48,395 nucleotides of DNA from Bacillota bacterium (lineage in GTDB: Bacteria > Bacillota > Bacilli > Alicyclobacillales > SLC66), in NCBI GenBank assembly GCA_021821185.1, contig JAKACU010000002.1:1-48395 (forward strand), in the 5' to 3' direction. This document shows, piece after piece, positions 10,188 through 18,689 of this stretch. The notes below the pieces were generated by a model. It was not told where the DNA came from, made no database searches, and was given only the letters and a program-made list of their open reading frames with translations. Numbering within the stretch: the stretch's first letter is position 1; the number at the start of each line of letters is the position of its first letter. The translations under genes were made by a program, and so were the position numbers.

Positions 10188-10219
10188 GCTCATGATCACA
10201 TGAGCAACTGTGCACAGTT
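10188..10219. repeat. Two adjacent inverted repeats after rpsB
   Basis: GCTCATG and CATGAGC flank a 4-base loop (10188-10205), directly followed by the perfect 14-bp palindrome AACTGTGCACAGTT (10206-10219). Both lie between the rpsB stop and the terminator-like hairpin, and could fold in the mRNA. The palindrome could also bind a protein as DNA. Confidence 0.6.
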
Positions 10220-10225
10220 ATCCAC

Positions 10226-10924
10226 TTAAGAAGCTGTCTCTTCTCCTTGCGCGCCTTCAATCATAGCGTCAGCCATTTTACCAGCCAACAGTTTAACGGC
10301 ACGAATCGCGTCATCATTGCCCGGAATGACATAGTCAATTTCATCAGGATCGCAGTTCGTGTCAACAATACCAACAATGGGAATACCAAGTTTACGAGCT
10401 TCCGCTACAGCAATGCGCTCTTTGCGAGGATCAATGATAAACAACGCTCCCGGAAGCTTTTTCATATCTTTAATACCACCAAGGAACTTCTCAAGACGTT
10501 CTTGTTCTTTACGAAGCAAAATAACTTCTTTCTTAGGCAATACGTCAAATGTTCCGTCAGTCTCCATCTTTTCGAGTTCACGTAGTCGCTCGATGCGTTT
10601 TTGAATGGTCGAAAAGTTCGTTAACGTTCCACCAAGCCACCGTTGATTGACAAAGTATCCACCGCAACGAAGCGCTTCATCATGCACTGAATCCTGCGCC
10701 TGTTTCTTGGTGCCAACAAAAAGCAAGCTCTTACCTTCTGCGGCTATCTCACGAACAAAGTGGTAAGCTTCTTCCACTTTTTTCACAGTCTTTTGCAAGT
10801 CGATGATATAGATTCCATTACGTTCGGTGAAGATGTACTTATCCATCTTCGGATTCCAACGACGAGTCTGATGACCAAAATGCACACCAGCTTCTAAGAG
10901 TTGTTTCATTGATATAACTGCCAC
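10226..10924 (-). CDS. rpsB: 30S ribosomal protein S2
   Basis: Structural protein of the small subunit. 232 residues from GTG 10924. The start begins [19 protein letters not shown], matching the conserved S2 N-terminus; an alternative GTG at 10933 overlaps the ribosome site, so it is rejected. AGGAGG lies 8 nt upstream of 10924. The conserved TRRWNPKM and [11 protein letters not shown] motifs are present. It heads the rpsB-tsf-pyrH-frr group and has its own promoter and a structured leader. Confidence 0.97.
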   Translation of the reverse strand: MAVISMKQLLEAGVHFGHQTRRWNPKMDKYIFTERNGIYIIDLQKTVKKVEEAYHFVREIAAEGKSLLFVGTKKQAQDSVHDEALRCGGYFVNQRWLGGTLTNFSTIQKRIERLRELEKMETDGTFDVLPKKEVILLRKEQERLEKFLGGIKDMKKLPGALFIIDPRKERIAVAEARKLGIPIVGIVDTNCDPDEIDYVIPGNDDAIRAVKLLAGKMADAMIEGAQGEETAS

Positions 10925-10952
10925 GATAGGCACCTCCTACAAGTTATCCCTC

Positions 10953-11010
10953 CGTTGCTTTCGACAAGTATCCCCCTGTCATCGACAGACTTAGACACTC
11001 TCCAGCAACG
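10953..11010 (-). promoter_or_regulatory. Structured 5' leader of rpsB
   Basis: A 7-bp closing stem is formed by CGTTGCT (minus strand, 11004-11010) and AGCAACG (10953-10959). Inside it lies a perfect 5-bp hairpin, CTGTC-GAT-GACAG (10976-10988). The element lies between the predicted rpsB promoter and the ribosome site, with no terminator visible. It has the form of a ribosomal-protein autoregulatory leader, but I do not recognise it as a named motif. Confidence 0.5.
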
Positions 11011-11029
11011 TGCGAATTTGCACCATGAG

Positions 11030-11058
11030 ATTATACCACTGTAGTCGCTCAGTAGCAA
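11030..11058 (-). promoter_or_regulatory. Sigma-A type promoter for rpsB
   Basis: On the minus strand, TTGCTA at 11053-11058 is followed after 17 bases by a perfect TATAAT at 11030-11035. Transcription would start about 95 bp upstream of the rpsB GTG. This gives the rpsB operon a housekeeping promoter independent of the upstream flagellar operon, although no terminator separates the two. Confidence 0.75.
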
Positions 11059-11076
11059 GCAAGACCATCTTATGCG

Positions 11077-11538
11077 TTAATGTTCGATTATGTGTTTGAC
11101 AAGATCAATTTCACCGCGCCCGAGTTTCAACTCCTGCGCGATTTTTGCAGGATCGTCACCCAACTGCAGACGTTTCGCTACCTGTTGATATTTCGGCACC
11201 AAATCAGGAGAAGAAGGTTTCACAGGCGCGGGAGCTTTTGACGCAAGTAGATTGTCGACCATGCGAAAAAGTTCATCGTATTGATGCGTTAATCCAGTAA
11301 TCTGATGTTGCATGGATAAAGCATCACGGTCAATTTTTTGTCGCAATTTGGCCATCATATCGATCACACGTTCATTTTCCTGCGCTATTTGATCTGCAAA
11401 TTGCTCGAGCATAGTCACCATATCATCATCGACATGATTGCGTTTAAAATGCTTTTTGACAATGACGTAGTATGACAGAAAAACGCTAAGCAGGACACTG
11501 ATCAGGACAATAGTCCCATAAATCATGTTATCACCCAT
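11077..11538 (-). CDS. SwrB-like membrane-anchored coiled-coil protein (DUF6115-like)
   Basis: 153 residues. One N-terminal membrane helix (about residues 6-25) is followed by a basic stretch, a long heptad-type helix (about 40-95) and a compact C-terminal segment (QQVAKRLQLGDDPAKIAQELKL) that looks like a small helix-turn-helix fold. Topology and position, last gene of the flagellar operon just before rpsB, match B. subtilis SwrB, which activates flagellar basal body assembly. Sequence identity to SwrB is not obvious, so the call rests mainly on position and architecture. The start may be ATG 11538, directly after the fapA stop, or ATG 11526, which has the better GGGTGAT site. Confidence 0.7.
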   Translation of the reverse strand: MGDNMIYGTIVLISVLLSVFLSYYVIVKKHFKRNHVDDDMVTMLEQFADQIAQENERVIDMMAKLRQKIDRDALSMQHQITGLTHQYDELFRMVDNLLASKAPAPVKPSSPDLVPKYQQVAKRLQLGDDPAKIAQELKLGRGEIDLVKHIIEH

Positions 11539-12954
11539 CTATCCAAGTTGCTTTTGCCACCCGTGTTGTGTCAGTAAAATTGTACAACGATCGGCATTTT
11601 CTTCACAAACAAATTCGCCACAGTATCCATTAACACGAACACCCGGATACAGCAATCGTGCCACTTGCAAATACGGCTTTGATAATTCTGCCATCAGAGA
11701 AACTACAGTTTGTCGATCTTCCTCAAGCTCACGCAAGGTAGACAAGGCGTCATCCATAGTGGGACGCAACCGTGCAACAAGCGATTGCTGCTCTGCTGAT
11801 AACTTCCCATGCTTTTTTAGTATCTCTTGAAACGCCAACATAGCTTCGTTCACTTTTTGCAACACTCGTTGCTTTTGAAGTATCTCATCTTCAATTTGGT
11901 GCAGACGGTTACCTAGCTCAGAGCTTGGTTCCAGTCGGATCACCGTTTTGGTCGCAAGTGGTGAGCCAATCACCCGGGCAAACACATGACTTGACGCTGT
12001 AATTTCCCCGCCCACAAGTAGGCCACGTTTGCCCGTGACTTGTACGGAGCGTCCTTTCACCACACTATGCATGATACTATCTGAAACAATCACATCGCCT
12101 TCGGCTGATACCGTAGCATTTTGCAAATATAACGCATGAATTGTCCCACCCGCCTCGATGTGACTATGATTCGCACCCTGAACCCCACCACGAACCACAA
12201 TGTCTCCCTGTGCAATGAGCGAAGCTGCCTCGATGATCCCGTAAATTTCAATGTTACCCATGGCTTGAATACAAAAACCAGATAACACATTTTCATGGAC
12301 CACGACACTTCCCAGGAAGTTGATATTCCCGGTGGAGAAATCTACATTATGAGCAACATGCAATACAGGAGCAATTGATATCTTACGATTATCTTGATAG
12401 AGAATTTGTCCATCCACGGCCGCAATAATTTCCGTTGCATCTGCACTGATCGTAGTTCCCTTGCTAGCTCGAGACCCTAATGCGATACGCACCGGTGGTT
12501 TGACAGGCACCGTTTGACCAAAAACATTCTTACCAGCTTGACCAACGATACCAAGATGGCGTTTAGCAAGTACCTGACCTGCCATAGCATTTTGTAAAAT
12601 ACCTAACTCCTTATAATCAACGGTGCCATCCGGTCGTTCCTGTGGAACGGGAGTTTTGTTGATTTCAAATAAGAATTCCAATTGATCATTCGTCGACGCC
12701 ACAGGTCTATCGCCTTGTGCAAGTAGGATTCCATTAGCCGGACCACGCAAAGACGACAGGAGACGCTCAAGGGCATCTTGTGGAATGATTCCATATACGA
12801 TTTGTCGATGTGCCAGAAGATCGAATATATCCTGAGCGGTATAAGAGCATGATGTATCAGGTGGCATCATGAAATTTCCCATAACGATCATATTATCATC
12901 GCTAATTTCAATATCTACATGACAGTTGTTTTCTAGCAGATCTTCTTGTCGCAC
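11539..12954 (-). CDS. fapA: FapA/DUF342 polymer-forming beta-helix protein
   Basis: 471 residues. The N-terminal part is a regulatory-like region. The middle (about residues 150-330) is a glycine-, valine- and isoleucine-rich series of short repeats (IYGIIEAASLIAQGDIVVRGG and similar), typical of the right-handed beta-helix of DUF342/FapA proteins. A coiled coil follows (about 345-430: LGNRLHQIEDEILQKQRVLQ, then repeated Leu/Glu heptads). FapA homologues occur in flagellar operons of many Bacillota, but their role there is poorly known; the name does not imply membrane-lipid function. Here it sits where sigD lies in B. subtilis. Confidence 0.8.
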   Translation of the reverse strand: MRQEDLLENNCHVDIEISDDNMIVMGNFMMPPDTSCSYTAQDIFDLLAHRQIVYGIIPQDALERLLSSLRGPANGILLAQGDRPVASTNDQLEFLFEINKTPVPQERPDGTVDYKELGILQNAMAGQVLAKRHLGIVGQAGKNVFGQTVPVKPPVRIALGSRASKGTTISADATEIIAAVDGQILYQDNRKISIAPVLHVAHNVDFSTGNINFLGSVVVHENVLSGFCIQAMGNIEIYGIIEAASLIAQGDIVVRGGVQGANHSHIEAGGTIHALYLQNATVSAEGDVIVSDSIMHSVVKGRSVQVTGKRGLLVGGEITASSHVFARVIGSPLATKTVIRLEPSSELGNRLHQIEDEILQKQRVLQKVNEAMLAFQEILKKHGKLSAEQQSLVARLRPTMDDALSTLRELEEDRQTVVSLMAELSKPYLQVARLLYPGVRVNGYCGEFVCEENADRCTILLTQHGWQKQLG

Positions 12955-12975
12955 AACGGCTCATCTCCGTATTTT

Positions 12976-13449
12976 TCATAGGAAGCGCTCTCCAAATTGT
13001 GCTGTACGGATCGAAAAAGCACCTGTGTCCGTAAACAATTCTACAGTACGACCGACACTGCCACCTACATCGGTAGCGACAATCGGAATTCCCATTTCAT
13101 CAAGCCATCGACGTACCGCTTCAACATTGCGAGGACCGACACGAACGATATCTGAACCGGTGGTTAAAGCAAACATTTGTGCACCACCAGCGAGTTTTGC
13201 AATCATATGCCTTGTCTGTGCACCTGCGTCTTTCATCAGATTAATCACGTAGGGAATACCTGTATCCACATACTTGGCAGGCAATTCTGTCTTTCCACCA
13301 CTTGCAGGTAGCATGACATGTAACAAACCGCCTATCTTCAGTCTGTGGTCATATAACGCTACACCAACACATGACCCCAGACCTAACGTTCGCAAAGAAT
13401 CCCCCGACCCTGCCACCTTGGCGTCAGCCATACCCACCTTATACATCAT
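12976..13449 (-). CDS. cheD: Chemoreceptor glutamine deamidase CheD
   Basis: Deamidates glutamines on chemoreceptors and binds CheC, raising its CheY-P phosphatase activity. 157 residues. The catalytic Cys27 is in TLGLGSCVGV and the His44 partner is in GGLLHVMLP. ATG 13449 overlaps the cheC stop by 4 bases; a second ATG follows at 13446. Forms a cheW-cheC-cheD block as in B. subtilis. Confidence 0.94.
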   Translation of the reverse strand: MMYKVGMADAKVAGSGDSLRTLGLGSCVGVALYDHRLKIGGLLHVMLPASGGKTELPAKYVDTGIPYVINLMKDAGAQTRHMIAKLAGGAQMFALTTGSDIVRVGPRNVEAVRRWLDEMGIPIVATDVGGSVGRTVELFTDTGAFSIRTAQFGERFL

Positions 13450-14081
13450 GCCAACCCCTCAATTCCCAGGGCACGAACTAAGGCCTCCTGAGTTCCAGGA
13501 TCAGGCAAAAGAAACAAATGAGCGTCTTCTCTAGCCATGTGATGATGAATCGAATTATGAATGATAAGAGCATAATTACCTATGGGATTGTCTTGTTGCA
13601 ATCCTACGTTAAGTACAGCCTGGGCCATATCCACAGCCACAAGTGGTACGGATGGAAACATGGTCAAGTGTGTAAGATCTGTCAGCGATCCCAGGTAACT
13701 TGCCGCCATAATATTGCCAATTTCACCTAAAGCTGACATTTCTATTTCGCTAAAAGGCGCTAAAGCATCTTTCGATAGTTCGAGTAGGGCCATGAGTTGT
13801 TTTGCGGCAGAAACTGTTTGGATAAAAAAAATACTGCCTGTTACTTCCCCTTGCATGCGCAAGTAGACGCACGCGACCACTTGTTCTGGGCCACCTAAAA
13901 TTTCGGTGACATCATCAAATGGTATAAATTCAACCCGCGGAACCTCCATGGTCACTCGTTGGCGCAGCATCTCTGATAAAGAGGTTGCGGCATGTGCAGC
14001 ACCAATATTACCAACCTCTCGCAACATATCAGCGGCATTCCGATCTAAATGCACACCATTTCGCCAATCGCTTTGATCCAC
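13446..14081 (-). CDS. cheC: CheY-P phosphatase CheC
   Basis: Dephosphorylates CheY-P and takes part in adaptation together with CheD. Both phosphatase motifs are present: E22-xx-N25 in EVGNIGAAHA and E120-xx-N123 in EIGNIMAAS. 211 residues from GTG 14081, which follows GAGGG by 6 nt and lies one base after the cheW stop. An upstream TTG at 14096 is in frame but lacks such spacing. Complete by length. Confidence 0.93.
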   Translation of the reverse strand: MDQSDWRNGVHLDRNAADMLREVGNIGAAHAATSLSEMLRQRVTMEVPRVEFIPFDDVTEILGGPEQVVACVYLRMQGEVTGSIFFIQTVSAAKQLMALLELSKDALAPFSEIEMSALGEIGNIMAASYLGSLTDLTHLTMFPSVPLVAVDMAQAVLNVGLQQDNPIGNYALIIHNSIHHHMAREDAHLFLLPDPGTQEALVRALGIEGLA

Positions 14082-14082
14082 T

Positions 14083-14544
14083 TTAGACCCTCGCAATCTC
14101 CGCCGCCTGTAGCGCTTCGTGTTCCGCTAAAATATTTTCCAAGTTCAGCAAAATTAATAACTTATCTTTAAGTTTAGCCACACCTTGTAGATAGGCTATA
14201 TCCACCGATCCGAATGATGCAGGAGCCGGTTCAAGCGAAGTTCGATCAATATCGGTAACATCATTAGCAGCATCAACGATAAAAGCGACATCTTGATGCA
14301 AAACATTCACCACGATAAAACGCGTATCAGATGTTTCTGCGGCAATAGCTAAAGCCAATCGTTCCCGCAAGTCGATAACAGGAATCACGGAACCACGTAG
14401 ATTAATTACGCCTTTCACAAAGGAGGGTGCCTTTGGGACAAAAGTAATCGCTTGAACACGTTCAATCGAACGTACTTGCGCCACATCAACACCAAAGTCC
14501 TCTTGCGCCAAACGAAACACAATACACTTGATTTGTTCTTGCAA
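14083..14544 (-). CDS. cheW: Chemotaxis coupling protein CheW
   Basis: SH3-like adaptor that links receptors to the CheA kinase. 153 residues with the family's FRLAQEDFGVDVAQVRSIER N-terminus, FVKGVINLRG and PVIDLRERL motifs. Starts with TTG 14544, 7 nt after AGGAGG. cheA and cheB, which precede cheW in B. subtilis, are absent here: the upstream neighbour is flhG. CheW therefore needs a kinase encoded elsewhere. Confidence 0.95.
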   Translation of the reverse strand: MQEQIKCIVFRLAQEDFGVDVAQVRSIERVQAITFVPKAPSFVKGVINLRGSVIPVIDLRERLALAIAAETSDTRFIVVNVLHQDVAFIVDAANDVTDIDRTSLEPAPASFGSVDIAYLQGVAKLKDKLLILLNLENILAEHEALQAAEIARV

Positions 14545-14628
14545 CCTAGCTCCTCCTCATATAATTTTGTTTGCTCTAGTACTTTTCTCCTTTACCAAGT
14601 CAATGTCCTTCTTCCATCATCATCTTTC

Positions 14629-15513
14629 CTACACCTGACGACGCTTAGCGAATCGCTCCCAAATTTTTCGCAAACCACGAGGTTCATCAATTAGTAGATC
14701 ACTTGGATGAAGTATAGAGTTTTTAGCCAGTTGGCGCACGCATTTTGATGCCATAGCACTCGGTTCTTTAAGGACAAAAGGAGTTTGATGATTAACCGCA
14801 CGATTGACCGCATCATCTTCTAGAACGTATCCTAAAATATGAGGGGAGGTTTTCAAAAATTTCTGTGTTGCAAGGGTAAACTTTCGTGCAGCTTCAGTGG
14901 CCTCTAAGACGGACTGCGCACGATTCACAACGACTTGAATGTTTGGGAGTAGTCCACCTTTAGCCATCAGTTTTAGTAAAGAATAGGCATCAGCAAGCGC
15001 TGTCGGCTCGGGTGTCATCACTAATAGCATATCATCACAAAGTCCCATCATTTCTGTTGCATAACGGCTAAACCCCGCGCCAAAGTCGACAAAGATGCGA
15101 TCAAAACGTCCTTGCACCGTGTTTAATTCATGCGCAAAACGCGCCATTTGCAAACCAGCCTCCCGCTCATCAAGCATAGTCCCTGATCCGCCTGAAACGA
15201 TTTCCAATCCATGTGGAGCCATCGTCATGGCATGAATCAACGACACCGTACCTGCAAGTACATCTTCAAGGGAGTGGGCAGGTCGCAGACCAAGTAGTAT
15301 ATCAAGATTCGCAAAACCTAAGTCACCATCAATAATTAAAATGCGTTCACCCATCTGACATAAGGTCAGCGCATAATTCAAGACAAGATTGGATTTGCCC
15401 ACGCCGCCCTTACCGCTTGCCACGGCTACGACTCGAGTCGATACGTGCTCACGTTTTGCTTGCCCCTGCTGTTGTTTGATGATCCGCCGCAACGTCTCCG
15501 CCTGATCGCCCAC
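14629..15513 (-). CDS. flhG: Flagellum number regulator FlhG (MinD-like ATPase)
   Basis: MinD/ParA-family ATPase that stimulates the FlhF GTPase and sets flagellar number and spacing. 294 residues. The deviant Walker A GKGGVGKS is at residues 34-41, then IDGDLGFANLD. The N-terminal DQAETLRR matches the FlhG activator helix that contacts FlhF, which supports the GTG start at 15513 after AAAGGGGG. The first 65 bases overlap the flhF 3' end in another frame. An 83-bp gap follows before cheW. Confidence 0.94.
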   Translation of the reverse strand: MGDQAETLRRIIKQQQGQAKREHVSTRVVAVASGKGGVGKSNLVLNYALTLCQMGERILIIDGDLGFANLDILLGLRPAHSLEDVLAGTVSLIHAMTMAPHGLEIVSGGSGTMLDEREAGLQMARFAHELNTVQGRFDRIFVDFGAGFSRYATEMMGLCDDMLLVMTPEPTALADAYSLLKLMAKGGLLPNIQVVVNRAQSVLEATEAARKFTLATQKFLKTSPHILGYVLEDDAVNRAVNHQTPFVLKEPSAMASKCVRQLAKNSILHPSDLLIDEPRGLRKIWERFAKRRQV

Positions 15514-16612
15514 TTGTCATACCCCCTTTGAAAAGCGACGTCAAATGTTCTACATCGGCGACCATGAGATCATTGGGAACTTCTTGGCCAGTGGTGATGT
15601 AGGAAAGCGGTGTCTGCAATTCGTCGACTAAAGTTATTGCCAAAGACGGTAGTAACGCCTCATCACTTTTCGTCAAAAGCAGAGCGTGATAACCCATATC
15701 CTGTAAAATATATGCTGTTTCTTTTGCTTCTGCCAAACGCGACGTTAAACTAACAACAAGATAGATCAGATCAAACGGTATCCCGTGCACCAGTTGTTGC
15801 AATTCCTGTGCCTGCTTACGATCTAAAAAACTTCTTCCCATCGTATCAACAAGGATCAAATCGCAGTCTCCCAATGACAGAATCTGATCCTTTAATTCAA
15901 TCGCATCATGCGCTACTTTAAGCGGTACATTTAGGATATCAGCATAGGTTTGCAATTGTTCTTTCGCCGCTACGCGAAAAGTGTCGATCGTCACAAGACC
16001 CACATGACGGCCATCACGTAATTTGGCCTGCGCAGCCAACTTCGCAATCGTAGTCGTCTTACCTACTCCTGTAGGTCCGACAAAAAGCACCAAACGATCA
16101 CTCGCTTTAAGCGTGCGGCATGGTCCTGTTTGGTTAAAAACAGATGCCAAAAATTCATCAAGTACCTTCTGCAACGATATATCAGGTTCGTGTGAACGCC
16201 GCTCCGTAAACTGATCAACGAGTTTATGAAGTAGCTCCGTGGAAAAACCCGTCCTCGACCAATGAATCAAGACATCCTGCCATTCACTATCGAACGCTAA
16301 TGATCCAGCCAATCCTTCAAATAACATGGATGATAGCATATTCTTAATCTGTTGCAATTCCTGAACAACATCGGGCTTTGGTACATCAACTCTTGGAGGC
16401 GTTTGTGTTTCAGTAAAAGGCGCTGATTTGCTGTCGGGTGCAGATTGCTCCACTGCTGCAAATACCTCATAGACAGTGAATCCTAACCAACCCGCAAGAC
16501 CGGGTCGCCGAATTTTGCGTGAGGATAATATGATCGCATCAGGCCCCAGTTCCTGTCGAACCATGCCCATAACTTGCGGTAACGATTTTACAACAAACCG
16601 TTTGATAAACAT
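15449..16612 (-). CDS. flhF: Flagellar biosynthesis GTPase FlhF
   Basis: SRP-type GTPase that positions new flagella. 387 residues. The N-terminal basic domain begins MFIKRFVVKSLPQVM; a linker follows, then the N and G domains with GPTGVGKTT at 179-187, TIDTFRVAAKEQL, and DTMGR. ATG 16612 overlaps the flhA stop (TGATG). The C-terminal tail of about 20 residues (GGMTSGRSGGDVAAD region) overlaps the flhG start and looks like recent extension rather than part of the fold. Confidence 0.95.
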   Translation of the reverse strand: MFIKRFVVKSLPQVMGMVRQELGPDAIILSSRKIRRPGLAGWLGFTVYEVFAAVEQSAPDSKSAPFTETQTPPRVDVPKPDVVQELQQIKNMLSSMLFEGLAGSLAFDSEWQDVLIHWSRTGFSTELLHKLVDQFTERRSHEPDISLQKVLDEFLASVFNQTGPCRTLKASDRLVLFVGPTGVGKTTTIAKLAAQAKLRDGRHVGLVTIDTFRVAAKEQLQTYADILNVPLKVAHDAIELKDQILSLGDCDLILVDTMGRSFLDRKQAQELQQLVHGIPFDLIYLVVSLTSRLAEAKETAYILQDMGYHALLLTKSDEALLPSLAITLVDELQTPLSYITTGQEVPNDLMVADVEHLTSLFKGGMTSGRSGGDVAADHQTTAGASKT

Positions 16613-18651
16613 CAGATATTCACCACCCCTCCACTTTCAATTGGCGCATCCGGATCAAGTTCCGCATAGGACAAGACAGACAAATCCGGTAAACCTCGCG
16701 CGAGGACGCGACGAATATGATTTCTTAGCACAGGTGAAACAAGGAGCACAGACGTTTTGCCAAGGCTCGACAACCGAGACACATGATCACTGATTCCTTT
16801 TATCAATTGCTGTGCGAGACGTGGATCCAAAGCCAGTTGAACCCCTCGATCGGTCGCTGACATATGTTCTTGAATCCTGCGCTCTGTCCCTTGACTAAAT
16901 GTAATGGCGCAAATCGCATCGGATCCCGTGCGCACTTGTGATGTAATTTGTCTACTCAATCGTTGCCTGACATACTCCGTTAAAATATCGGCATCCTTTG
17001 TCGTTGAAGCAAAATCGGATAATGTTTCTAAGATCGTTGGCAGATCCCGAATCGATACCCGCTCTAAGAGCAAATTGGCAAGAACCTTTTGCACTTCACC
17101 TATCGTCATCAAAGACGGAATAAGTTCTTCTACCAACACAGGTTGCCGCTCCTTTACCGCATCGATAAGCGCTTTTGTTTCTTGCCTCCCTAATAGCTCA
17201 TAAGCGTGGCGGCGCAAAACTTCCGTTAGATGTGTCGCAATCAAAGAAGGAGCGTCGACGACCGTATATCCTTTTAATAATGCCTGATCCCGCATACTTT
17301 CGGAAATCCATTCAGCTGGTAAGGAGAAGGCAGGTTCCTTAGTTGGTATACCGATAATAGACGGATCAGCGATACCCGGGCTCATGGCCAAGTAATGGCC
17401 AGGCATTAATTCGTAACGCGCCACTTCACTCCCTTTGATGGCGATAATGTATTCGTTGGGACGTAATTGAATATTATCTCTAAAGCGAATCATGGGAACA
17501 ACGATACCCAAATCTAACGCAATTTGACGTCTTATCAGTGCCACGCGTTCAAGCAAATCACCACCTTGTGCAGCATCAGCAAGCGGCACAACAGAATAGC
17601 CGAACTCAAACTCCACGGGCTCTACTTGAATGAGAGAATACATACTTTCAGGACTTTTAGTGGATTTGGTTTTCTCAGCCTCGGCAGACTTTTTCGCCAT
17701 CACCTCATCACGTTTTCGACTGGATGCCATTCGTCTTGCTGCAATCACAAGCAAAATCGCGACAGGTGCTGTCACCCAAATTTGAATGGGTGTAAATATG
17801 CCCAAAATCATAATGACGACAGCGACGATATATAGCATTTTGGGAAACGAGAAAACTTGAATAAGGATATCTACACCGAGATCTGATCCGGATGCTGAGC
17901 GTGTAACGATCAAGCCGGTTGCGGTTGACAAGAGCAATGCTGGGATCTGACTAACCAGACCATCACCTACGGATAAAATCGTGTAGGTCGATAAAGCAGT
18001 ATTGAAGTCCAATCCTTGTTGCGCCATGCCAATAACAAATCCACCAAGGATATTTACCGCTACAATGATCATTGCAGCAATGGCGTCCCCTTTGACAAAT
18101 TTGCTGGCACCATCCATTGCACCGTAAAAATCAGCTTCTTGTTCGATATTTTTGCGCCGCTGCCTTGCTTCCACATCCGTGATCAATCCCGAATTAAGAT
18201 CGGCATCGATACTGATTTGCTTTCCAGGCATAGCATCAAGAGTAAATCGTGCGGCTACTTCTGCAACGCGTTCAGCCCCGCGTGTAATGACAATGTACTG
18301 AATAATGATCAAGATGATAAACACGATAATACCGACTACAGGATTGCCACCAATTACAAAGTTGCCAAATGTTTCAATTACATGACCTGCATATCCACTC
18401 GTTAAAATTAAACGCGTCGAAGATACATTGAGTGCTAAGCGAAATAACGTCGTAATGAGCAACAACGATGGAAACACCGAAAACTGCAATGTCTCTTGTG
18501 TCATCATAGCTACTAAAAGAATCGTTAATGCGATTGCGAGATTTATAATCAAGAGAAAATCAAGCAAACCTGGCGGAATCGGAATGACTAGCATTGCGAT
18601 CACACCGATGATGCCGACCATCGGTACAAGAGCCAACCGTTTCAACGTCAT
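16612..18651 (-). CDS. flhA: Flagellar export gate protein FlhA
   Basis: Inner membrane component of the flagellar type III export gate. 679 residues, the usual length. About eight N-terminal membrane helices contain the conserved FRLALNVSSTRLIL and the FHIPEP-family cytoplasmic loop (ITRGAERVAEVAARFTLDAMPGKQ); a large cytoplasmic C-terminal domain follows. ATG 18651 is only one base from AGGAGG, so TTG 18645, at 7 nt, may be the true start. It lies 38 bp after flhB. Confidence 0.96.
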   Translation of the reverse strand: MTLKRLALVPMVGIIGVIAMLVIPIPPGLLDFLLIINLAIALTILLVAMMTQETLQFSVFPSLLLITTLFRLALNVSSTRLILTSGYAGHVIETFGNFVIGGNPVVGIIVFIILIIIQYIVITRGAERVAEVAARFTLDAMPGKQISIDADLNSGLITDVEARQRRKNIEQEADFYGAMDGASKFVKGDAIAAMIIVAVNILGGFVIGMAQQGLDFNTALSTYTILSVGDGLVSQIPALLLSTATGLIVTRSASGSDLGVDILIQVFSFPKMLYIVAVVIMILGIFTPIQIWVTAPVAILLVIAARRMASSRKRDEVMAKKSAEAEKTKSTKSPESMYSLIQVEPVEFEFGYSVVPLADAAQGGDLLERVALIRRQIALDLGIVVPMIRFRDNIQLRPNEYIIAIKGSEVARYELMPGHYLAMSPGIADPSIIGIPTKEPAFSLPAEWISESMRDQALLKGYTVVDAPSLIATHLTEVLRRHAYELLGRQETKALIDAVKERQPVLVEELIPSLMTIGEVQKVLANLLLERVSIRDLPTILETLSDFASTTKDADILTEYVRQRLSRQITSQVRTGSDAICAITFSQGTERRIQEHMSATDRGVQLALDPRLAQQLIKGISDHVSRLSSLGKTSVLLVSPVLRNHIRRVLARGLPDLSVLSYAELDPDAPIESGGVVNI

Positions 18652-18689
18652 TCCTCCTCACAAACTACTTGATAACCATTTTAGGAATC

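Noticed and set aside
10211..10226. DnaA-box-like TTATCCACT after rpsB
   Set aside because: Single 8-of-9 match without clustering; part of it belongs to the palindrome. No origin features.
14545..14628. TTGACT element in the flhG-cheW gap as a promoter
   Set aside because: No acceptable -10 hexamer at 16-18 bases; the gap may simply be a scar of the missing cheB-cheA.
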